Shown: positions 1 to 8,040, counted from the first letter of the stretch. The stretch is DNA of 64,000 nucleotides from Pseudomonas sp. LP_7_YM (GCF_004364435.1 NZ_SOCT01000003.1:1-64000), one strand, 5' to 3'. A program made the numbers and translations. The notes: generated from the letters alone by a model not told the origin.

Positions 1-278
1 TGTACCCATAGACAACAACGCAGTCGAAAACCAGATTCGGCCGTGGGCACTTGGACGTTCCAACTGGTTGTTTGCCGGGTCGCTTCGCAGCGGCAAGCGG
101 GCGGCGGCGATCATGAGTTTGATCCAATCGGCGCGCATGAATGGGCACGATCCGTATGCCTATCTTAAAGATGTGCTGGCGCGGTTGCCGACGCAGCGAG
201 CGAGTGAGATTGAGCAACTGCTGCCGCATCAGTGGGTATCTGCCTAAGTCGTGCAAGGTGACTTCGGCGGACGCTTAC
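1..278 (+). mobile_element. IS66-family insertion sequence, right end only
   Basis: The window opens inside an IS66-type element. The 3' end of its transposase gene is followed by a terminal sequence finishing in GGACGCTTAC at 278; reversed, this reads GTAAGCGTCC, the GTAAGCG-type tip typical of IS66 inverted repeats. The rest of the element and its other end lie outside the window, so completeness and target duplication cannot be judged. Confidence 0.8.
2..247 (+). CDS. IS66 transposase TnpC, C-terminal 81 residues (5' end outside window)
   Basis: Open from the first codon in the window to TAA at 245-247. The residues DNNAVENQIRPWALGRSNW, then AGSLRSGKRAAAIMSLIQSA and HDPYAYLKDVLARLP, are the conserved C-terminal end of IS66 TnpC transposases, including the catalytic-region Glu of the N-x-x-E-N block. 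The enzyme cuts and joins DNA at the IS ends. The gene stops about 30 nt before the terminal repeat, the usual spacing. Whether the copy is intact cannot be seen from here. Confidence 0.9.
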   Translation, partial: VPIDNNAVENQIRPWALGRSNWLFAGSLRSGKRAAAIMSLIQSARMNGHDPYAYLKDVLARLPTQRASEIEQLLPHQWVSA

Positions 279-351
279 AATGCAGGCACCGGATACCCTG
301 ACTCCAACCGAAAAGGAGATAGCCGCATGACCCTGATGCTCACTTTCCAGA

Positions 352-594
352 ATGGATTGGGAAGTGCCAAGCGAGTTTCTCGCCAATGAAGAACCGGCAA
401 CCATCACCGGCTATCAGGCACCCTCCCGGCAGATTCAGTGGCTCAGCCACAATGGTTGGGAATACGTGCTGACGGGGGCCAGAAGCCTGATCGTAGGCCG
501 CGTCTACGCGCGGCTGATGCTGTCAGGCGTTAAACCATCCGTTGCAAATGAAGTGGCGGAAACATGCACACTTGACTTGTCACGCGTGCGGTAA
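352..594 (+). CDS. DUF4224 family protein, integrase partner
   Basis: An 80-residue protein of the DUF4224 family. The core reads EFLANEEPATITGY, RQIQWLSHNGWEY and IVGRVYARLML, the pattern of small excisionase-like proteins encoded directly upstream of phage-type integrases in proteobacterial islands. It probably binds DNA and helps control integration or excision; that role is inferred from position and has not been shown for this protein. The stop at 592-594 is followed after 3 nt by the start of the integrase remnant, as expected for a translationally linked pair. The N-terminus is uncertain: family members often begin a few residues later than 352, near the PSEF stretch. The adjacent integrase is broken, so this copy has probably lost its function. 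Confidence 0.75.
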   Translation: MDWEVPSEFLANEEPATITGYQAPSRQIQWLSHNGWEYVLTGARSLIVGRVYARLMLSGVKPSVANEVAETCTLDLSRVR

Positions 595-597
595 ACG

Positions 598-789
598 GTG
601 CGCAGCCAGAACAAGGAAAATCGGGACCTGCCGCCGCGTATGTTGCGGCGAACCCGCAAGTTCAGGAACGGAAAACTTTGGGTCGGGCACTACTACAACG
701 GCAAAGAAGAGGCTGGAAAACGCCGAGAGATTCCGCTCGGCAACGACCTGAGCCGACGTGTGGGAGAGATTGTGAGTCCCACAAAATGA
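598..789 (+). pseudogene. phage-type tyrosine integrase, internally deleted
   Basis: A GTG-started frame of 63 codons. The first ~50 residues (MRSQNKENRDLPPRMLRRTR, then GKLWVGHYYNGKE and REIPLGNDL) match the N-terminus of P4/phage-type integrases. The last 12 (RRVGEIVSPTK) match the extreme C-terminus of the related integrase remnant at 26150-26755, which ends RRIGEVVSPTK. Roughly 300 codons that should lie between, including the whole catalytic domain, are missing without a shift of frame. The product cannot be a recombinase. It marks an older island that used the same tRNA-Cys site. Confidence 0.85.
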
Positions 790-838
790 GTAAGCTAGAA
801 ATCGATTGAGGGCTTAATGATCGCCAACCCTACAGCTC

Positions 839-864
839 AAGAAGCCCGCGGCTGCGGGCTTCTT
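839..864. terminator. bidirectional intrinsic terminator
   Basis: An 11-bp perfect inverted repeat (AAGAAGCCCGC, loop GGCT, GCGGGCTTCTT) between the integrase remnant and the convergent acetyltransferase gene, with T-rich sequence after the stem on the plus strand and A-rich sequence before it, so it can serve both directions. Confidence 0.8.
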
Positions 865-869
865 GGTTC

Positions 870-1394
870 TTACTGCCTAAGCGAAAGCATCATTGTCATT
901 GGAGAAAAGTCGGGACACGGGATAAACCCGGCGTGTTTGGCATAGTACGCCGCAAGCCTTTCGTTCATGGGGTGCACGATAATGGCCGCAGATCCGATGA
1001 TTTCAGACGCGATAATGCAGCGCTCGATCGCGTCACCAAGCAAGCCAAGCGACAAACCCCGCCCGCCAGCTTTAGCTGTTACACCCATCCGCCCGAGAAC
1101 GGTCACGGGCAACGGGTCGGGCGCATTGCGCCTGAGCTTTGCGGTCGCGCCGTGCCGTCGATCTACCGCACTGTTGGATAATGTGTAGTAGCCCGCGATG
1201 ATATTCGTGTCCTTGAAGCAAACTACATACACCATCGCATGCTTCGCCTGCTGTGCCGTTAAAGCCTTATTACGTATGTAGTCGTCGATTGAACCCTCAC
1301 CGGATTCAAACTGATCTGCTACGTGACGCTCTTCCAGCTTTTCCGGTGGAGTCAGCTCCAGGGTTTCGGCTTTGCAAGCAATTTCTTGACGCAT
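870..1394 (-). CDS. GNAT-family toxin, TacT-like acetyltransferase
   Basis: A 174-residue GNAT protein. It has the layout of TacT/AtaT-type toxins: LTPPEKLEERHVADQFESGE, YVVCFKDTNIIAGYYTLS, then the acetyl-CoA loop LGRMGVTAKAGGRGLSLGLL and a C-terminal YAKHAGFIP. TacT toxins acetylate the amino group of aminoacyl-tRNA and stop translation. The gene lies directly downstream of, and overlaps, a DUF1778-type antitoxin gene on the same strand, which supports the assignment. The annotated start overlaps the antitoxin by 43 nt; most family members begin close to LTPPEKL, so translation may start later or be coupled. The activity is inferred from family and context. Confidence 0.85.
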   Translation of the reverse strand: MRQEIACKAETLELTPPEKLEERHVADQFESGEGSIDDYIRNKALTAQQAKHAMVYVVCFKDTNIIAGYYTLSNSAVDRRHGATAKLRRNAPDPLPVTVLGRMGVTAKAGGRGLSLGLLGDAIERCIIASEIIGSAAIIVHPMNERLAAYYAKHAGFIPCPDFSPMTMMLSLRQ

Positions 1395-1636
1395 TCGTTA
1401 TTCCCTAATGAATTGTCGTTGAGCGCCTGCTCAAATCGGTCAAATGCTTCATCACTCAGCAAGAACAGCCTGCGGTCCAGAAGCACTTCTTCAGCGCGTT
1501 TACACGCTGCCTCGAGAATGAAGCTGGTCCGGTCTGTGCCAAGTATTTCGACTGCGGCGTCAATCAGGCTGCGCTTTTTGGTATCGACCCGCATGTTGAT
1601 AGGGACGGGTTTATCGCGCTCTAAGAGTTGGTTCAT
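1352..1636 (-). CDS. DUF1778 (TacA-like) antitoxin
   Basis: A 94-residue protein with an N-terminal ribbon-helix-helix: PVPINMRVDTKKRSLIDAAV followed by DRTSFILEAACKRAEEVLL, the DUF1778 pattern. The C-terminal tail (SDEAFDRFEQALNDN) is the segment that in TacA proteins wraps and neutralises the acetyltransferase toxin. It lies just upstream of the TacT-like gene, and the dimer probably also represses the shared promoter. The pair may help keep the surrounding island in the cell. Confidence 0.85.
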   Translation of the reverse strand: MNQLLERDKPVPINMRVDTKKRSLIDAAVEILGTDRTSFILEAACKRAEEVLLDRRLFLLSDEAFDRFEQALNDNSLGNNECVKKLLAKPKPWS

Positions 1637-1986
1637 GTCACGGTACCTAAATGATAAGTGCTGAGCCTTGCCCGTCAGGTAGGTCTATGGCCCGAAAATA
1701 TTGCGTAGCTGTCACGTAAATAGTGCCTCTAGTCCGTTGTTTTCGTTAGCAGTCGGCGGATGCGGTCCGCGAGCAAAGACTATCAGTACGTGTAGCTATT
1801 GTATATACGTATAGCCAAAGCACTTACGGATTTTAGCTTTCCACACCCTCGTCCGCACTGCCGGAGCAGAACCGGAACGCTAAAAAATGAATGCAGATCA
1901 TCGGACGTGGGGAGCGTAATGGGCGGCAACAAGCTCAGGCTGCAGCAACGATCTTGAAAGTTGCAGAAACTTTCACTTTTAGCAGG
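1637..1986. other. intergenic, no gene seen
   Basis: Between the antitoxin start and the left tRNA-Cys repeat. It presumably holds the toxin-antitoxin promoter. The only open frame (1783-1989, minus) has no recognisable family or convincing ribosome binding site. Confidence 0.5.
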
Positions 1987-2077
1987 CACAAAAAAGCCCG
2001 TAAGACGTTGATCTTACGGGCTTTAAATGTGGAGGCCGAGGTCGGAATCGAACCGGCGTAAGCGGATTTGCAATCCG
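1987..2077. repeat. left attachment repeat: 3' half of tRNA-Cys plus terminator
   Basis: Identical over 91 bp to 26812-26902. It contains the tRNA transcription terminator (stem AAAGCCCGTAAGA / TCTTACGGGCTTT, 1992-2024) and the tRNA-Cys sequence from the 3' CCA back to the anticodon stem. The match ends within the anticodon stem (AATCCG then GTATT), so no functional tRNA is encoded. This is the pattern left by integrase-mediated insertion at a tRNA gene. Confidence 0.95.
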
Positions 2078-2311
2078 GTATTAAAAACTATATATATCAG
2101 TCGCTTACATACTTTTACCTTCCGCAACATGTGATTTTTGACCGCCCTACGAACCGCATATTCAGTCGATCATATTTCGAGTTGCGGAACTGAATTTTGC
2201 GCTTCCCTCGGCGTTGTCATGGTCCAGCCGTTGACCGCGCGGGAAGCAGAGACCGTTAGTCTATGCTTCAGCTGCCTGGAACGCCCCAAGTCACTCAAAG
2301 GGATACTTAAA

Positions 2312-2488
2312 ATGGCTGATGATCTCTCCAATCGTGGACCGAAAGACAGAAATCGCGTAAACACGTCCGAGCCGTGGGAGTTGAAATATTGGACCAAGGA
2401 GTTCGGCGTAACTGAAGACCAGCTCAAAGCAGCAGCAAAGGCGGCCGGCCCAATGGTTGTTGATGTTCGTAAAAAGCTCGGCAAATAG
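2312..2488 (+). CDS. DUF3606 domain protein
   Basis: A 58-residue protein beginning at ATG 2312; an upstream in-frame extension to 2138 lacks conservation and is not used. The sequence DLSNRGPKDRNRVNTSEPWE, LKYWTKEFGVTEDQLKAAA and VDVRKKLGK is the DUF3606 signature: a short basic, helical protein common in Pseudomonas and rhizobia, often on plasmids or islands. Its biochemical role is unknown. It stands alone, about 230 nt inside the left end of the island. Confidence 0.8.
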   Translation: MADDLSNRGPKDRNRVNTSEPWELKYWTKEFGVTEDQLKAAAKAAGPMVVDVRKKLGK

Positions 2489-2613
2489 CTACATTTGCTC
2501 TGCTGCAGTCACAGCGTTCGCAGCAGGGCCTTCCCTCTCCCCTCCTCGGATACCCGCTGACATAATTCAAGTTTCGCGAATTTCTGGCTAGAACGTATGA
2601 GGCGTGACATAGT

Positions 2614-2647
2614 ATCACCTCGTATTACATATAATTACACAGGTGGT
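2614..2647. promoter_or_regulatory. possible operator of the ParDE-like operon
   Basis: ATCACCT at 2614-2620 and AGGTGGT at 2641-2647 form an imperfect inverted repeat around an AT-rich core (GTATTACATATAATTAC). The right arm is also the ribosome binding site of the antitoxin gene. The position fits autoregulation by the ribbon-helix-helix antitoxin. Confidence 0.3.
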
Positions 2648-2650
2648 GTT

Positions 2651-2890
2651 ATGTCTATGATGTCCCTACGTCTACCAGACGAACTGGCGGAGACGCTCGC
2701 CAGCCTTGCCAAGGCAACCGGTAGAAGTAAATCTTTTCTCGCCATTGACGCGCTTCGTGAATACCTGACTCGCGAGGCTTGGCAGATAGCTGAAATCGGA
2801 AAAGCAATTGTGGAAGCCGATGCTGGCGACTTTGCGACCGACGAAGAAGTAGATGCTGTAATGGAGAAATGGTCTACCCATGCAGATTGA
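2651..2890 (+). CDS. ribbon-helix-helix antitoxin (ParD/CopG-like)
   Basis: A 79-residue protein started at ATG 2651, behind AGGTGGTGTT. The N-terminal MSLRLPDELAETLASLAKAT and GRSKSFLAIDALREYL form a ribbon-helix-helix DNA-binding fold. The acidic C-terminal half (EADAGDFATDEEVDAVMEKW) is the usual toxin-binding tail. The last 11 nt overlap the toxin gene, so the two are translated together. It should neutralise the ParE-like toxin and repress the operon. Confidence 0.9.
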   Translation: MSMMSLRLPDELAETLASLAKATGRSKSFLAIDALREYLTREAWQIAEIGKAIVEADAGDFATDEEVDAVMEKWSTHAD

Positions 2891-3164
2891 ATGGCTAAGG
2901 ACTGCCCTAAAAAATCTCGATGATGAAGCTGCGCACATAGCGCTGGATAGCCCTCAGGCCGCTATGGATTTTGTTGCCGCAGTGCGGCTTAGCGTGGAAG
3001 ACCTTGCCCGCTTTCCTGCAATCGGTCGGGTGGGCCGTATCTCTGGGACTAGAGATTTGCCCATGCCCGTTTATCCCTACCTTATTCCTTATCGATTCAG
3101 ATCCGGTCGTTTGCAAATTTTGCGAATTTTCCACACTCGCAGACTTGTACCAGCGCGTTGGTAA
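2880..3164 (+). CDS. RelE/ParE-family toxin
   Basis: A 94-residue protein of the RelE/ParE superfamily: it begins IEWLRTALKNLDDEAAHIA, has RFPAIGRVGRISGTRDLPM in the middle and ends YRFRSGRLQILRIFHTRR, the normal order of conserved blocks. ParE members poison gyrase and RelE members cut mRNA on the ribosome; sequence alone does not decide which applies here, although the ParD-type partner favours the ParE branch. Length and reading frame are intact, so the module is probably functional and may stabilise the island. Confidence 0.88.
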   Translation: MQIEWLRTALKNLDDEAAHIALDSPQAAMDFVAAVRLSVEDLARFPAIGRVGRISGTRDLPMPVYPYLIPYRFRSGRLQILRIFHTRRLVPARW

Positions 3165-3261
3165 CCTTCTGCTTGTGTCTTTGACCACTCCGTCGTGATC
3201 CCCTTACGCATACCATTCATTTGAGTCCAAGCGGTGAGTTGCGTTTTGGGGTCCGGTCGTG

Positions 3262-3733
3262 TGGTGTACTTGGCCTCGTCCAGGTTGGATATGCCTGTGC
3301 GAATGCAGCCGCAGATTTTTTTGCAGAGTGATTTTTGTGCTCTCAACTTCTCGGCAGCGCGCTGAGTGTAGGTGGCCACCGCTTCCTTGATCGGCTCGAT
3401 ATCGGTCAACCGGCTGCCAAACATCCGGCTGCAGCAGATCTCCTGCTTTGACGGATCGGGCCTCGCTCAGCTCCAGGCATGGCGTACCGGCCAGTTCCCG
3501 CGCGGTCTTCTCGATCGCTACGCTGAATTTCTGTCGCAGCGTCCACGCATCTGCCTGGGCCAGGTCCATGGCGGTCTTGATGCCCATAGACTCCAAGTGC
3601 GCTTTCATCCGCTTACCTACCCCCAACACCTCCCCCACGTTGGTGTTGCGCAGCGTCCAGTCATGCTTGAATGGGTTGCATATGTCGACCACGTCGCCAG
3701 TTTTATCGATGAACAATTTTGCGGTATGGTTGG
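3262..3733 (-). pseudogene. rulB (umuC) internal fragment
   Basis: Encodes a piece of a Y-family polymerase V catalytic subunit, from NHTAKLFIDKTGDVVDICN through VGKRMKAHLESMGIKTAMDL and IEKTARELAGTPCLEL to EAVATYTQRAAEKLRAQKS. A frameshift near 3440 separates the last block, and similarity ends near 3264. The fragment corresponds to roughly the middle 40 percent of the better-preserved rulB at 5551-6793, lies on the same strand, and differs at many positions, so it is not a recent duplicate. The Hcp cassette at 3891-5412 sits between the two rulB sequences. Confidence 0.85.
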
Positions 3734-3890
3734 TCGCTGCGCGGGGTGTTCGTTCGGATGATTTCAATATGCGCCGAGGTACCGTACATTTGCAGATCCT
3801 CGCCCATACCTTGCGCATCGAACATGGTACAGGCGGTTTCTAATCTAGAATACTTAATCTTATGTTTCGAAACATAGCAGGGAGCTACAG

Positions 3891-4385
3891 ATGTCATTTG
3901 ATGCATTCATGCAGGTAGAAGGTGTTGAGGGTGAATCGCTGGATGCCGACCATAAAGGTTGGGTTGAACTACTTTCGTACCACTATGACGCCATTCAATC
4001 GATCAGCCAATCCGCCAGTTCCAACGGCGGCGCCTCCGCCGGGGATGTTACGCTGCCTGATTTCCGGATCGCCAAATATGTTGATCGAGCAACGCCTAAG
4101 CTTTTTGAGCTTTGCTGCCGAGGATCGCACATCAAGAAAGTGACGATCCGGGTACATCGAGCGGGCACTCAGAAATTCAAATACTTAGATATTGTCCTTG
4201 AAGAAGTGCTGATCTCCACAGTAAGTGGGCAGGGAGCAGAACATGCAGGTTTCCCAGTAGAGACTATTACCCTGAATTATGGGCGTATCAAATTTGAATA
4301 TACCCAACAGCGCAGGGTTGATGGAGCAAGTGCTGGAATAGTGTCGGGCGGCTGGGACAGGACGGCTAATAAGCCATTCGCATAA
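3891..4385 (+). CDS. Hcp family type VI secretion protein (cassette A)
   Basis: A 164-residue Hcp. Family blocks are visible: MSFDAFMQVEGVEGESLD, GWVELLSYHYDAIQS, KLFELCCRGSHIKKVTIRVH, VLEEVLISTVS and LNYGRIKFEYTQQ ending in GGWDRTANKPFA. Hcp hexamers stack to form the inner tube of the type VI secretion needle and can chaperone small effectors. No structural type VI genes are in the window, so this is an orphan Hcp working with machinery encoded elsewhere. It converges on a putative muramidase effector and a membrane protein. It shares only the family pattern with the second Hcp at 25561-26049, so each probably handles its own cargo. The ribosome binding site (AGGGAGC) is well placed. Confidence 0.92.
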   Translation: MSFDAFMQVEGVEGESLDADHKGWVELLSYHYDAIQSISQSASSNGGASAGDVTLPDFRIAKYVDRATPKLFELCCRGSHIKKVTIRVHRAGTQKFKYLDIVLEEVLISTVSGQGAEHAGFPVETITLNYGRIKFEYTQQRRVDGASAGIVSGGWDRTANKPFA

Positions 4386-4424
4386 TCTCCAATCGTAACC
4401 GGCGCAGTTAAATATTCCGTGAAA

Positions 4425-4450
4425 GAGCCCGCAAACAAGCTAGCGGGCTT
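4425..4450. terminator. terminator between hcp and the convergent immunity gene
   Basis: Inverted repeat AGCCCGC / GCGGGCT with short A and T runs on either side, placed between the two convergent 3' ends. Confidence 0.6.
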
Positions 4451-4459
4451 TATAAAAAA

Positions 4460-4762
4460 TCACCAGAAAGCAATCATCACAATACAAAGCAGAACACCGG
4501 TGAATAAAGCTTCGATCTTGGAAAACTGTCTCATAATTGCTAGCTGCACTCCTAAAATAACTACAAACATAACGCCACGAAACACCGAACGATTACCAGA
4601 AGGGTCTTCAATAAAATTCATAGAAGTTTCCTGCGATAAAGATCCCATCGCCCCCTGATCCATCCAGTCGTACTTGGAACCATGAAACATTGCATAAGCC
4701 AGCAAGCATGCAAAATAGATTAAATAAAGAGCCAAACGAGTCCAGACTTTTTTAGCGATCAT
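4460..4762 (-). CDS. predicted immunity membrane protein (cassette A)
   Basis: A 100-residue protein read from ATG 4762, 5 nt after the effector stop codon; a longer in-frame start at 4798 would overlap the effector gene. It has a hydrophobic segment near the N-terminus (LALYLIYFACLLAYAMF) and two more near the C-terminus (GVMFVVILGVQLAIM and LFTGVLLCIVMIAFW). I recognise no named family. A small inner-membrane protein encoded directly behind a putative type VI cell-wall hydrolase is what would be expected of its immunity protein, but that is inference from context. A periplasmic immunity protein would be more usual against a muramidase, so the location of the exposed loop matters. Confidence 0.6.
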   Translation of the reverse strand: MIAKKVWTRLALYLIYFACLLAYAMFHGSKYDWMDQGAMGSLSQETSMNFIEDPSGNRSVFRGVMFVVILGVQLAIMRQFSKIEALFTGVLLCIVMIAFW

Positions 4763-4767
4763 AAGTC

Positions 4768-5412
4768 TCACATCATAAGTTGGGTAAAGCGCAACCAATT
4801 CTTCACGATAAAATCACCATAACGGGTGTTTTGCATAATTTTATCTAACGAAAGTTCCATCCCCCGATTATACCGGGCGCCAATCACCCGGACCTCTTCG
4901 AAGCCAATGGACACGAAATGGTCATGATCAGCAAGCATTCGCAAATGCTTTGCAGCCAAGTCAATATTATATACATCCCGTTCTAGACAATGAGATAAAC
5001 TCCTTAGTTCGCTGATCTCCATCTTATCGGCGTCAAGCCCAAGAGTATATGCCGCAGTTCGCAGCTGTATACTGACCCAACCGAAGCTGGTTTTGGCTGG
5101 GGGATTCGTTACTACATGCGATGAGTTCCCAATATGATCGAACGCTCGAACCTCAAATGCCACCCTATCGATAAAGTTAGGATCGCCGCCAGTTTCAATC
5201 CAGCAAACCCCCGCTAAAAGCTGGACCGGCAATGAATACTTGAGCGCTGTTGCTTTGATCGAAAGCTTGTTATGCACCACCCAAGCATCTTTGAAACGCT
5301 GAATGTAGGCTCGACCCCCGCCGAATGATTCAGGCACGACTTTCCATTTGAAAACATCGAACAGCCCCCATGTAGGGCTGCTATTAGTACTTGTATCGCA
5401 AAGCTCTTCCAT
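4768..5412 (-). CDS. putative type VI effector, lysozyme/lytic-transglycosylase-like (cassette A)
   Basis: A 214-residue protein started at ATG 5412 behind AAGGACGAG; a longer frame to 5472 has no better start. The block KYSLPVQLLAGVCWIETGGD resembles the start of a lysozyme/SLT-like catalytic domain, with Glu73 in WIETGG a candidate acid catalyst. Near the C-terminus IGARYNRG recalls the conserved YNxG region of lytic transglycosylases. There is no signal peptide, as expected for Hcp-delivered cargo. It faces an hcp gene and is followed by a membrane protein gene, the usual effector-immunity order. The likely role is cleavage of peptidoglycan glycan strands in rival cells. The fold assignment rests on short motifs and should be treated as tentative. 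Confidence 0.6.
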   Translation of the reverse strand: MEELCDTSTNSSPTWGLFDVFKWKVVPESFGGGRAYIQRFKDAWVVHNKLSIKATALKYSLPVQLLAGVCWIETGGDPNFIDRVAFEVRAFDHIGNSSHVVTNPPAKTSFGWVSIQLRTAAYTLGLDADKMEISELRSLSHCLERDVYNIDLAAKHLRMLADHDHFVSIGFEEVRVIGARYNRGMELSLDKIMQNTRYGDFIVKNWLRFTQLMM

Positions 5413-5550
5413 TTTTGCTCGTCCTTGACTCAGTTTGCGGCAACACACTCGGCCATCAAGCTGTGCGTCCAATTGCCTTGAGCAAGCTATATCAGAAGCC
5501 GAGTCAAGGCAAATCCCAACTTTCCCTACCGCAATTGGGGCGGTGTTCAG

Positions 5551-6793
5551 CTAGTAAGCGCGCACGACCCATAGCTGTCCTATATTGGTTGTGTAACTAC
5601 AGCTCATTACGTCACGCCGCATCGCCCACGTGGGATCAACAGGCACGCTAGCCGCTCGCAATGTGCCTCGGCCCCACCTTCCATTGATTTCGTCCAGCAC
5701 ACTCATCACTTTCCCGGCTTCAACAGACTGCGACTGTGCAAACAAATCATCCGTAAACTCACCAGGCTGCCGCAGATCCATCAGCAGCACCTCGGCCTTG
5801 CTGTACTTGAAGCCAGGCCGGAACAAACGCTCAACGGCCTCAGTGGCAGCTTTGGTCATTAGCCTGACGTCGTTGGTGGGATACGGCAGCTCGACCAGCG
5901 CGCCGTTGGCGTACTTGGCCTCTTCCGGGTTGAACATGCCTGTGCGAACGCTGATGCGGATTTTCTTGCACAGTGAGTTCTGTGCCCGCAGCTTCTCTGC
6001 AGCGCGCTGCATGTAGGTGGCCACCGCCTCCTTGATCGGCTCGATTTCGGTGAGGCGAGTGCCGAACATTCGGCTGCAGCAGATCTCCTGCTTCGGCGGA
6101 TCAACGTCGCCCAGCTCCATGCAGGGCGTACCGGCAAGTTCGCGGGCAGTCTTCTCGATCACGACGCTGAATTTCTGCCTCAACGTCCAGGCATCGGCCT
6201 GGGCCAGGTCCATCGCGGTTTTGATGCCCATAGCCTCGAGGTGGGCCTTCATGCGCTTGCCGATACCCCAGACCTCGCCTACATCCGTGTTGCGCAGCGT
6301 CCAATCACGTTTGAAGGGGTCGCAGATATCGACCACGCCACCTGTCTTGGACAGCAGTCGCTTAGCCGTATGGTTTGCGAGCTTGGCCAAGGTTTTCGTC
6401 CGCGCGATTCCAACACCCACAGGAATGCCGGTGTGCTTGAGAATTCTCGCCCGAATGCTTCGCCCAAACTCGGTGAGGTCTCCCGGTATGCCGGTCAGAT
6501 CAGCAAAAGCTTCGTCAATGCTGTAGACCTCAAGCGCTGGGACCATGGACTCAATAATGGTCATCACGCGTGCAGACATTTGACCGTACAACGCATAGTT
6601 GCTGCTAAATGCCACAACTCCGTTACGTCGCAGGTGGTCTTTGATTTGGAAATACGGGGCGCCCATCTTCACTAAGGGCTTGGCGTCATAGCTGCGCGCG
6701 ATCACGCAGCCGTCGTTGTTCGAGAGCACCACGATGGGGGTCTTGGCTAGGTCCGGCCTGAACACCCGCTCACAGCTGGCGTAGAAGCTGTTG
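5551..6793 (-). pseudogene. rulB: rulB 3' part, split by the GInt
   Basis: Encodes all but the first eight codons of RulB, the UmuC-type catalytic subunit of error-prone DNA polymerase V. Visible blocks are FYASCERVFRPDLAKTP, VVLSNNDGCVIARS, the catalytic EVYSIDEAFADL, and the C-terminal region ending in YTTNIGQLWVVRAY. Upstream of FYASCERV the frame runs into unrelated sequence (…FIKPQNN) at the GInt junction 6788-6793. The missing start MFALIDCN lies at 21094-21119 behind rulA. Joining the two at CAACAG gives an uninterrupted 421-residue RulB. As it stands translation could begin only at an internal Met after the first catalytic strand, so polymerase activity is presumably lost until the element leaves. 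Confidence 0.92.
6788..6793. repeat. left GInt/rulB junction core (CTGTTG)
   Basis: The 6-bp core, CAACAG on the rulB strand, is shared by both junctions of the element. To its left the rulB reading frame is intact; to its right the sequence is element-specific and AT-rich (6820-6870), probably containing the gin operon promoter. Confidence 0.8.
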
Positions 6794-6894
6794 TTCTGGG
6801 GTTTGATAAACGTTAGGACATAAGTGTTTTATAAATAATAAATTAGAAAATAATTATCGAATCGTTAGTTCAGACCATAGGTTAGGGGGAGTAG

Positions 6895-8040
6895 ATGGAG
6901 CTTCTGTGGGCTACTGAGTCTTTGGTGATTGGCGGTCGTCCATATCCAGGCTTTCCGCTCTTGCTTTGGGACACGATGGACAGTTGCGTTCCTGCCAATG
7001 AATTCATGCGTCATTTTTTATTGCGAGGAGCTATTGGGTCGAGCAAATCATGGCCAAGCATGGGGCGTGCTCTGTACGACTTTTTCAGTTTCCTTCAGGC
7101 ACATGACCTCGACTGGCGCGATGTGGAGCGTGGCGAGGCCAAGAGTGTTGTCGCGGGTTACCGGGACTACTGCTTGGTGGAGTGTCAGTTAGCCCGATCA
7201 ACGACCCGTCAACGACTTCACTATGTCTGCAAATTCTATGAGTACGCTCAGCAGCAGGGATGGGTGAGTAGACTGCCGTTTGGTTATGAGGAGCGGAAGG
7301 TCAGACGGCCCACCGGCTTTCTTGCACACATAAATGCCAGCGACGGAAAGGCGATGGTGAACGACGTCATGCCTCGTCAGCATCGGGTGCTGCCGAAGTT
7401 CCTCAGCATGGACGAGATTAAGGTGTTGCTGGAGAAGGCGGAAAATCCGCATCACCGAATGATGATTCGACTTGGACTTCAGACGGGCCTGCGGCGGGCG
7501 GAAATCGCCTCTTTTCCGTTGGCGTATGTCTTCGATCCGGACAAAGCCGGCAGGCACGAGCGCAACATCCGGATTCGCCTTGATCCGCACGATGGTCATG
7601 GAATACGCACGAAGGGAAGCAAACCGCGTGACATCTTTATCAGTCGACGCTTTCTCGCGGATCTGCACCGATATGTAGTGCAGGTTCGTGGCGAGCGGGC
7701 ATCACTGAGTCGTACTCAGCACAAATCGCTGTTCTTGAATCAGTCTGGTGAGCCCTACGCCGATGATGGTAAACGCATCGAGCGCATTGTCCGAGAAATT
7801 GGCAAGCGTGCGGAGATCAAGGTTCATACGCACATGCTTCGCCACACCTACGCGACCCATACTCTGGTCGCCCTTCAGCGCAATGGCAGCAGCCTGGAAC
7901 CGCTCGTGTTTGTGCAGCGGCAGCTCGGTCATAGTTCGATCCAGACGACGATGGTGTACCTGCACTTGGTCAACGAACTGGCCGACAACGCCGTGCTGGC
8001 TTACGACGATGAACTGTCTGACGACTTGGGAGTTGTTTAA
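6895..8040 (+). CDS. ginA: GInt tyrosine recombinase GinA
   Basis: A 381-residue tyrosine recombinase and the first gene of the operon, behind a GGGGGAG ribosome binding site. The N-terminal SAM-like DNA-binding half (GRALYDFFSFLQAHDLDWRD) is followed by a complete catalytic domain: Arg in LQTGLRRAEIASF, His-x-x-Arg in HTHMLRHTYATH, His in RQLGHSSIQTT and the nucleophile region MVYLHL. Members of this class are all needed for integration and excision of GInts. The stop codon overlaps the start of ginB (TAATG), so the proteins are made together and probably act as one complex. The XerC/D-like active site looks intact. Confidence 0.92.
   Translation: MELLWATESLVIGGRPYPGFPLLLWDTMDSCVPANEFMRHFLLRGAIGSSKSWPSMGRALYDFFSFLQAHDLDWRDVERGEAKSVVAGYRDYCLVECQLARSTTRQRLHYVCKFYEYAQQQGWVSRLPFGYEERKVRRPTGFLAHINASDGKAMVNDVMPRQHRVLPKFLSMDEIKVLLEKAENPHHRMMIRLGLQTGLRRAEIASFPLAYVFDPDKAGRHERNIRIRLDPHDGHGIRTKGSKPRDIFISRRFLADLHRYVVQVRGERASLSRTQHKSLFLNQSGEPYADDGKRIERIVREIGKRAEIKVHTHMLRHTYATHTLVALQRNGSSLEPLVFVQRQLGHSSIQTTMVYLHLVNELADNAVLAYDDELSDDLGVV

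Noticed and set aside
1783..1989. 68-codon minus-strand frame
   Set aside because: No family, no ribosome binding site, and it runs into the tRNA-Cys repeat.
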